Of a DNA stretch of 11,189 nt, positions 7,365 to 11,189 are shown piece after piece (positions within the stretch are counted from its first letter, which is position 1; each line of letters starts with the position of its first letter). The stretch is from the NCBI GenBank assembly GCA_964630875.1, contig CAZVXF010000034.1, forward strand, positions 1 through 11,189, read 5' to 3'. A model generated the notes under the pieces. That model ran no database searches, was not told the DNA's origin, and was given only the letters and a program-made list of their open reading frames with translations. The position numbers were made by a program, and so were the translations under genes. The DNA comes from DAIDHZ01 sp035480255. Lineage in GTDB: Bacteria > Chlamydiota > Chlamydiia > Chlamydiales > SM23-39.

Positions 7365-9005
7365 TTAGAGACCAGGGAAATAATTCCGATTTTTTTCCTT
7401 CCAAACCTTCCACTCGGAGGTCTCCTCATATTTTTCTCTTTCTTCTATAAAAGCTTCTCTCCATCCGGGGAGTTTAGAAAAGATAAAATATTTTTCGCCT
7501 AGATCTGGTTCTTTCCAAAGCTTTGCAAGTTGAGAAGCAAAGCGTTGTATTTCAGGAACTTGAGCAATATCTTCAAGATTTGAAATAGATTGCTTATATA
7601 ACCATCGACTATTCATTCTCTCATAAGACTCTCCATAGGAACTCACCCGATGTCCAAAGGAAACTGTTCCCACATGAGGGAGATCGATCATCCATTGCTT
7701 TTTGTAGGCTCTTAGGGTTTCTAAGTTTTTTCGAAAATACCCGAAAGGTCTAGATGCTGGTACTTCTAGATTGTCCGAAGTCCTTGTAAAAAAGAGATTG
7801 GTTCTGCATTGTGGCATACAATTTAATTCTCTTAATTCCTTAAGAAGTAAATCAAATTCCTTTCTTTCTTCAATTGTTAGGTCGTCCCTCGAAGGATCGT
7901 GATCATAAGAGTTATAATCTGCATGAGGAAGATCTCTGTAAGTCCAAATAACTCTAGGATGAGAAATAGAAGATTTTAAATCGATCGCAACATATTCATC
8001 GACATTTGAAAGATCAAGAACAGAAACATTGGTTTTTCCCTTTAAAAAATTTAGATCATTTAAATCACCACAAATAGCAATAATGCTTCCGGATTTAGCA
8101 TGCTTTTGAAGAATTTTGAACTGTTTTTGATTTTGATGATATTGAACATTTTCAAATGATTTAGCAAACATATTACGCCATTCTTCTTTTTTTAGAAGTA
8201 TCTTGTCTTGTTCTTTACTAAGTTTCTGACCTTCTTCACAAGTGGCGAAATATTTGTCGTATTGTTTCCAGTGCTCTTCAGCAATAGAGTCTCCCCCGCA
8301 GAGCCTCCATTCATTTCCTACAGAATAATAAACCTTTGCAAAATCTGTTAAGTTAGATAAATAAAAATTTTTGGCCAGTTCCGAGAGTTCTGATTTTAGA
8401 ATTCTTTCGCAAATGAGATCTGTTTTTTCTTGTATTTCTTGTTCTGTTAGGGATTGAAGAAAAGAACGCTCTTCACTTGGGGTCATTAGCAAGGCTCCAA
8501 ACTGATTTGTTCGATTGGGTCCTGATAAGACAGAAAAATCTTGAGCATTGTTTGCGATACGCAAAAGAAGGATTGTCATATGAGCATATGCAATGGCCTT
8601 AGGATTAATATCTAATATGATTAATCCTAAGGAGTTCTCGGGTTCTCTTTCCGATCTCAAAAGCAAATTAAAAAAACTACGTTCCGTTCCTGTCGATAAA
8701 ATGATACCCGGTTTTCCAGTGATCAGGTGAGGAGCCACCTTCTGGACGCCGATCTCATTGGGTTCTAGATACATGTCCCATTTATTTTGTTGCGAAGTAT
8801 TCAGTTTTTGATAGCACTCGTCTGGGTAAATAGCTTCAAGGTTGGTAAAAGATGGAGGGGAGGTCTTTTTTGAATAAATAATTCCTACAGCGCCAATCGC
8901 GGTCAAAGATGACGCAATCGCTTTTTGGGAGAAAGAAAATTTCTGTGGGATGAAAGAACTTGGGATCGTTGTCCAAGAAGAGAGGGCTCGTGTTAAAGAA
9001 AACAT
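7365..9005 (-). CDS. orphan protein resembling LIC_10091-like (Rossmann) family; transposon cargo
   Basis: The protein has 546 residues. The N-terminus holds a hydrophobic segment (about 28-44), a possible membrane anchor, followed by a basic KK. Residues 98-150 contain GKPGIILSTGTERSFF, then the strand LGLIILDINPKA and a helix, as in a nucleotide- or SAM-binding Rossmann start. Residues 307-340 contain SIIAICGDLNDLNFL, then VSVLDLSNVDEYV. From memory, this pair of motifs (GxGxxxxF...hDhR/N, then GDhxxxxxL...hSNVExY) matches the LIC_10091-like proteins, whose function is not well defined. The middle region is lysine- and glutamate-rich. I infer a distant member, possibly a methyltransferase-like enzyme, but activity is not shown. 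The start ATG at 9005 lacks a clear ribosome-binding site. The gene is enclosed by the composite transposon. Confidence 0.75.
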   Translation of the reverse strand: MFSLTRALSSWTTIPSSFIPQKFSFSQKAIASSLTAIGAVGIIYSKKTSPPSFTNLEAIYPDECYQKLNTSQQNKWDMYLEPNEIGVQKVAPHLITGKPGIILSTGTERSFFNLLLRSEREPENSLGLIILDINPKAIAYAHMTILLLRIANNAQDFSVLSGPNRTNQFGALLMTPSEERSFLQSLTEQEIQEKTDLICERILKSELSELAKNFYLSNLTDFAKVYYSVGNEWRLCGGDSIAEEHWKQYDKYFATCEEGQKLSKEQDKILLKKEEWRNMFAKSFENVQYHQNQKQFKILQKHAKSGSIIAICGDLNDLNFLKGKTNVSVLDLSNVDEYVAIDLKSSISHPRVIWTYRDLPHADYNSYDHDPSRDDLTIEERKEFDLLLKELRELNCMPQCRTNLFFTRTSDNLEVPASRPFGYFRKNLETLRAYKKQWMIDLPHVGTVSFGHRVSSYGESYERMNSRWLYKQSISNLEDIAQVPEIQRFASQLAKLWKEPDLGEKYFIFSKLPGWREAFIEEREKYEETSEWKVWKEKNRNYFPGL

Positions 9006-9107
9006 AAAATGCCATAGTTATTAGTTTGGTTATAGTTTGATGTTTTTTGTATTATTTTAATACTTTAAAAAAATCTCTGTGCTGGACAAAAAATAATGTG
9101 ATGAAGA

Positions 9108-9181
9108 CAACTCGCTGATAAGCCATCATATCTCGTTGAGAATCAATCAGCGAGGTAAAAATGAAACGCATCAGCGAGTTG
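9108..9181 (+). promoter_or_regulatory. alternative hairpins covering the transposase ribosome-binding site
   Basis: CAACTCGCTGAT (9108-9119) can pair perfectly over 12 bp with ATCAGCGAGTTG (9170-9181, inside the first codons). Alternatively CTCGCTGAT (9111-9119) pairs over 9 bp with ATCAGCGAG (9146-9154), which includes most of the GAGG ribosome-binding site (9152-9155), 5 nt before the ATG. Either fold would hide the start in transcripts that enter from outside. This resembles the known protection of IS10/IS50 transposase from read-through transcription. Confidence 0.6.
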
Positions 9182-9865
9182 CAAACAACTTTATCCTATT
9201 TTTTTGATTGGAACAAGTGCCGTCTTAATTGCCTAGTGCAAATTCTTCAAGCTCTTTTTGCCGTTAGAACGGTCAACCTTACTCAGATTGCTGCAGCTTT
9301 CAAGACCACTGTAAAAGAGGAATCTTCTTATCGCAGGGTCTGTCGATTTTTCACAGGGTTCTCATTTGATCTGAGTTCTATCTTCCCATTGGTTTCGCAT
9401 TTATTTCCTCTCGGAGACAAATACACTTTAATCCTTGATCGCACAAACTGGAAGTGGGGGAAATCCCCCATCAATATTCTTGTGCTCTCAGTCGCCTATA
9501 GGGGCATAAGCATTCCCATTTTTTGGGCGGTATTAGACCTGGAGGGAGCTTCTTGTGTCGGAGATCGAGTTGCAATTTTGAAACGAGCCATTCAAAAATT
9601 GGGTGTCGAAAAAATTGAAGTTCTTCTCGCTGATAGAGAATTCATTGGGACAGAATGGTTCGGGTTTCTAATCACGAACAAAATCCCCTTTGTGATCAGA
9701 ATCAAACAGAATTCTTATCTTAAAACCAAGGAGGGAGGCACGATATTAGCGGGAGGATTACGCAAATATCTCGGGCGTAAAAAGATTCTCAACTTCCCAT
9801 TATTCTATGGGGGCATTCACTCTATGTTTCCGTTGAACGAAGAAGAGGCGCCAAGGAACAGATGA
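9161..9865 (+). CDS. IS4-family transposase, N-terminal part (frame 1)
   Basis: This encodes the helical N-terminal domain and the first two catalytic residues of a DDE transposase, which cuts and joins the element's ends. In 234 residues, the first Asp is in LILDRTNW (Asp93) and the second in LLADREF (Asp158), followed by the beta-strand stretch PFVIRIKQN typical of IS4 enzymes. The catalytic Glu is missing because the frame runs into a stop at 9863-9865. The start has GAGG at 9152-9155. After about residue 215 the sequence (SMFPLNEEEAPRNR) looks out of frame. The other frame reads GHSLYVSVERRRGAKEQ, the expected continuation. One lost base in the G-run at 9810-9814 would explain it. A full enzyme would be about 358 residues. 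Confidence 0.85.
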   Translation: MKRISELQTTLSYFFDWNKCRLNCLVQILQALFAVRTVNLTQIAAAFKTTVKEESSYRRVCRFFTGFSFDLSSIFPLVSHLFPLGDKYTLILDRTNWKWGKSPINILVLSVAYRGISIPIFWAVLDLEGASCVGDRVAILKRAIQKLGVEKIEVLLADREFIGTEWFGFLITNKIPFVIRIKQNSYLKTKEGGTILAGGLRKYLGRKKILNFPLFYGGIHSMFPLNEEEAPRNR

Positions 9866-10236
9866 TTGTTGTCTCCCATATCGAGTTTGAAAATCCATTG
9901 GTACTATATCGAAAACGCTGGGAAATCGAAACCCTATTCGGGTGTATAAAAGGTCGAGGATTTCGCATGGAGGATACTCACATGGTAGATGCAGACAAAA
10001 TTGAAAAACTTTTGTTTGTTTTGGTCATTGGTTTTTGCTGGGCCTATCGAACCGGGGATATCAAAACCCAGGAAATTCCCATAGAGATTAAGACACATGG
10101 AAGAAAAGTCAGAAGTTTATTTCGAGAGGGAATGAATTGGATACGAAGGGCGATTTTTGGGAACATGAATCTAAAAGAATTCAGGCGGTTGATATCGTGT
10201 TTTATGTGCTCAAAAACAACGACTTGTGTTGTATGA
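9862..10236 (+). CDS. IS4-family transposase, C-terminal part (frame 2)
   Basis: This 124-residue frame carries the third catalytic residue in YRKRWEIETLFGCIK (residues 16-30), an exact match to the IS4 signature Y-x2-R-x3-E-x6-K with Glu23, followed by GRGFRMEDTH and the C-terminal region. On its own it cannot be an active transposase. Its ATG overlaps the stop of the upstream part (ATGA) and has AAGGA at 9853-9857, 4 nt before it, so coupled translation is possible. The frame continues open upstream only to the stop at 9778-9780. The stop at 10234-10236 lies just before the right terminal repeat. Most likely this is the second half of a frameshifted gene; a programmed -1 shift is less likely, since no canonical slippery heptamer is seen. 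Confidence 0.8.
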   Translation: MIVVSHIEFENPLVLYRKRWEIETLFGCIKGRGFRMEDTHMVDADKIEKLLFVLVIGFCWAYRTGDIKTQEIPIEIKTHGRKVRSLFREGMNWIRRAIFGNMNLKEFRRLISCFMCSKTTTCVV

Positions 10237-10260
10237 AATTATTTTTTGTCCAGTACAGAG

Positions 10261-10269
10261 GATTCATAT
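10261..10269 (+). repeat. target-site duplication, right copy (GATTCATAT)
   Basis: The nine bases are identical to 7017-7025 and directly follow the right terminal repeat ending CAGTACAGAG. The two copies mark the borders of the composite unit. Confidence 0.85.
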
Positions 10270-10318
10270 ACCCAATATACTTCAAGAAGCGGGAAATGAC
10301 AAGGGGGCTTATATCATT

Positions 10319-10636
10319 TTAACTCCTTCTCAAATGATTACAAATGCCGAATATAGATAGAGCGACAGACATCGTTCGTAAATACACTCGAATGGATGAT
10401 GGCAATGCAGTTGCCCCCGCTATGAGCCCTGATGAGGCGATCGAAGTAATTGGAAAACTAAATACAGCATTCGAATTTTGACCGATTGAAGTCAATATAT
10501 CTGCGCCCAACGCGATCAAAGCAATGCCCTTAACATCCTGATCCTCAAGAAAAGCATCGACTGAGCTGAGAATAATTGAAATACCTACCAAACTTTTAGA
10601 GCCTAAGCTTGAAATATCTTCGATAATAGCTGACAT
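10319..10636 (-). CDS. small hydrophobic orphan protein
   Basis: This 105-residue protein is not recognised. It is rich in Ile, Leu, Ser and Ala. Hydrophobic stretches lie at about residues 15-30 (LVGISIILSSVDAF), 36-52 (KGIALIALGADILTSIG), 60-80 and 85-102, compatible with a small membrane protein, although several are short and contain polar residues. I chose ATG at 10636 because GTGAGG lies just upstream; the frame could instead start at the GTG at 10645, giving 108 residues, but nothing resembling a ribosome-binding site precedes that. The GAGG-to-ATG spacing of 3 nt is short. It stands alone between the transposon and a MITE. A chance frame cannot be excluded. Confidence 0.55.
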   Translation of the reverse strand: MSAIIEDISSLGSKSLVGISIILSSVDAFLEDQDVKGIALIALGADILTSIGQNSNAVFSFPITSIASSGLIAGATALPSSIRVYLRTMSVALSIFGICNHLRRS

Positions 10637-10702
10637 ATACCTCACTTTGTTAAAATACTTTATTGGTTAGTTTTAAAAGTTATCCCAAACATTTTTTTCT
10701 AA

Positions 10703-10869
10703 AGAGGAAATTGCAAAACTCCATTTGGCTCCAAATTTGCCCTTTTTCCATTGGATTCAATTTTTTGCAAATTGCCTAAGGCCCAATAGATTATGTCAAT
10801 TTGCACAAATTGAACCAATGAAAAAAATCATCAAATTTTGCGCACAAAGCGAGTTTTGCAATTCCCTCT
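10703..10869. repeat. fold-back MITE-like element, copy 2 (complete)
   Basis: The terminal inverted repeats read AGAGGaAATTGCAAAACTC and its complement GAGTTTTGCAATTcCCTCT. The whole 167 bp is an imperfect palindrome; inner arms such as CATTGGaTTCAATTT pair with AAATTGAAcCAATG, with the loop near CTAAGGCCCAATAG. There is no coding capacity. It is the inverted counterpart of the truncated copy at 2718-2853. Both copies lie close to tRNA genes. Confidence 0.82.
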
Positions 10870-10876
10870 AAAAATT

Positions 10877-10933
10877 GAGCAGATCCTGCTTTGAATGATT
10901 GAATCAAAAACCCTTAAAGAAGGCGATCTGCTC
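10877..10933. repeat. 9-bp inverted repeat (GAGCAGATC / GATCTGCTC)
   Basis: Perfect 9-bp arms at 10877-10885 and 10925-10933 flank 39 nt. The left arm also forms a small palindrome, AGCAG-atc-CTGCT (10878-10890). This may be the scar of another small element or a structure in an upstream leader. It contains no gene. Confidence 0.4.
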
Positions 10934-10981
10934 GCAGCCATTATATGAGAACTGGGAGTATTTTTAATAAGTCGTATTATT

Positions 10982-11011
10982 TTGTCTCTTGAAAAAATCC
11001 TCTTGTAGAAT
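10982..11011 (+). promoter_or_regulatory. candidate promoter for tRNA-Val/tRNA-Asp
   Basis: TTGTCT (10982-10987), an 18-nt spacer and TAGAAT (11006-11011) stand 38 nt before the mature tRNA-Val 5' end. TTGAAA at 10989-10994 is a better -35 box but is spaced wrongly for this -10. Confidence 0.4.
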
Positions 11012-11049
11012 AATTCCTAAGATGAGTAGAATGAACACTTCGTTTTTTC

Positions 11050-11122
11050 GGGCGTATAGCTCAGTTGGTAGAGCGCCTGTCTTACACACAGGTGGTCATA
11101 GGTTCGAGTCCTTTTGCGCCCA
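11050..11122 (+). tRNA. tRNA-Val (anticodon UAC)
   Basis: A complete 73-nt tRNA: acceptor GGGCGTA/TGCGCCC, D-arm GCTCAGTTGGTAGAGC, anticodon arm CCTGT-CTTACAC-ACAGG with anticodon TAC, and T-loop TTCGAGT. The discriminator is A and CCA is not encoded. It is followed after 15 nt by tRNA-Asp, very likely in the same transcript. Confidence 0.96.
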
Positions 11123-11137
11123 TTTTCAAGTAACTAC

Positions 11138-11189
11138 GCGGGAGTAGTTCAATTGGTTAGAGCACTGCCCTGTCACGGCAGAAGTTGCG
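11138..11189 (+). tRNA. tRNA-Asp (anticodon GUC), partial at window end
   Basis: The 5' acceptor strand GCGGGAG, the D-arm GTTCAATTGGTTAGAGC and the anticodon arm CTGCC-CTGTCAC-GGCAG with anticodon GTC are visible. The variable region begins and the T-arm and 3' acceptor lie beyond the window. Confidence 0.93.

Larger units (their letters stand above)
7026..10260 (+). mobile_element. composite transposon: inverted IS4-type ends around an orphan gene
   Basis: The unit is 3235 bp. Its right half is a complete IS (9075-10260). Its left border is a truncated, inverted copy of the right end of the same IS (7026-7148 matches the reverse complement of 10138-10260 with one mismatch). Both outer borders are therefore the same IS end, facing outward, with 9-bp direct repeats at 7017-7025 and 10261-10269. 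The single IS on its own has no target duplication (left flank TAAAAAAAT). This supports insertion of the whole segment as one unit. The cargo is the minus-strand gene at 7365-9005. The transposase frame is now broken, so movement would need help from an intact copy elsewhere. Confidence 0.85.
9075..10260 (+). mobile_element. IS4-family insertion sequence (1186 bp)
   Basis: Terminal inverted repeats of 23 bp bound the element: CTCTGTGCTGGAC... at 9075-9097 and the complement of CTCTGTACTGGAC... at 10238-10260, with one mismatch. Inside is a DDE transposase with the IS4 signature Y-x2-R-x3-E-x6-K, split between two reading frames. The element has no direct repeat of its own at both borders; only its right flank takes part in the 9-bp duplication of the larger composite unit. 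Confidence 0.92.

Noticed and set aside
9778..9788. A-run TAAAAAG as a programmed -1 slippery site
   Set aside because: Only five A residues, preceded by T, so it does not fit the A-AAA-AAG rule, and the frame-2 stop TAA at 9778-9780 lies in it.
10703..10869. CRISPR-like or riboswitch reading of the palindromic region
   Set aside because: There are no regularly spaced direct repeats, and the same sequence occurs as a dispersed inverted copy, which fits a mobile fold-back element.

Overview
This is a low-GC bacterial segment. It carries conserved core genes with tRNA pairs near both ends, surrounded by lineage-specific proteins and mobile DNA. The tRNA genes do not encode their CCA ends. Weak or absent Shine-Dalgarno sites, large orphan helical proteins, and a sodium/proline symporter next to surE make an environmental, amoeba-associated member of the Chlamydiae (Parachlamydia or Protochlamydia type) my best guess. 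That guess rests on overall style and recalled families, not on a search.

Layout: (1) 93-2609, minus strand: an 838-residue orphan protein with a possible acyltransferase-like C-terminal domain. (2) About 2718-2967: a truncated MITE-like repeat, then a 109-nt near-perfect palindrome whose outer end overlaps the 3' end of tRNA-Tyr. (3) 2961-3128, minus strand: tRNA-Thr(UGU) and tRNA-Tyr(GUA), with a good promoter. (4) 3200-6222, plus strand: a compact run of a TtcA-type tRNA 2-thiocytidine synthetase, a PutP-type Na+/proline symporter and the SurE 5'-nucleotidase. (5) 6196-6894, minus strand: an orphan three-helix membrane protein whose end overlaps surE tail to tail.

(6) 7017-10269 is the most notable part. 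A complete IS4-family element (9075-10260) and an inverted, near-identical 123-bp copy of its right end (7026-7148) bracket an orphan gene (7365-9005). The outer borders carry the same 9-bp direct repeat, GATTCATAT. This is the structure of a composite transposon that inserted as one unit, with the orphan gene as cargo. The cargo protein resembles, from memory, the LIC_10091-like family with Rossmann/methyltransferase features. Its frame stays open beyond its stop codon and runs into the IS remnant. The IS transposase is split into two overlapping frames (ATGA), and its ribosome-binding site lies in a potential hairpin.

(7) 10319-10636, minus strand: a small hydrophobic orphan protein. (8) 10703-10869: an intact fold-back MITE, the inverted partner of the repeat near 2.7 kb. 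(9) 11050 to the end: tRNA-Val(UAC) and a partial tRNA-Asp(GUC).

The functional themes are translation support (tRNAs and a tRNA thiolase), nutrient uptake and nucleotide salvage, interrupted by a transposon with cargo and palindromic elements sitting next to tRNA genes.
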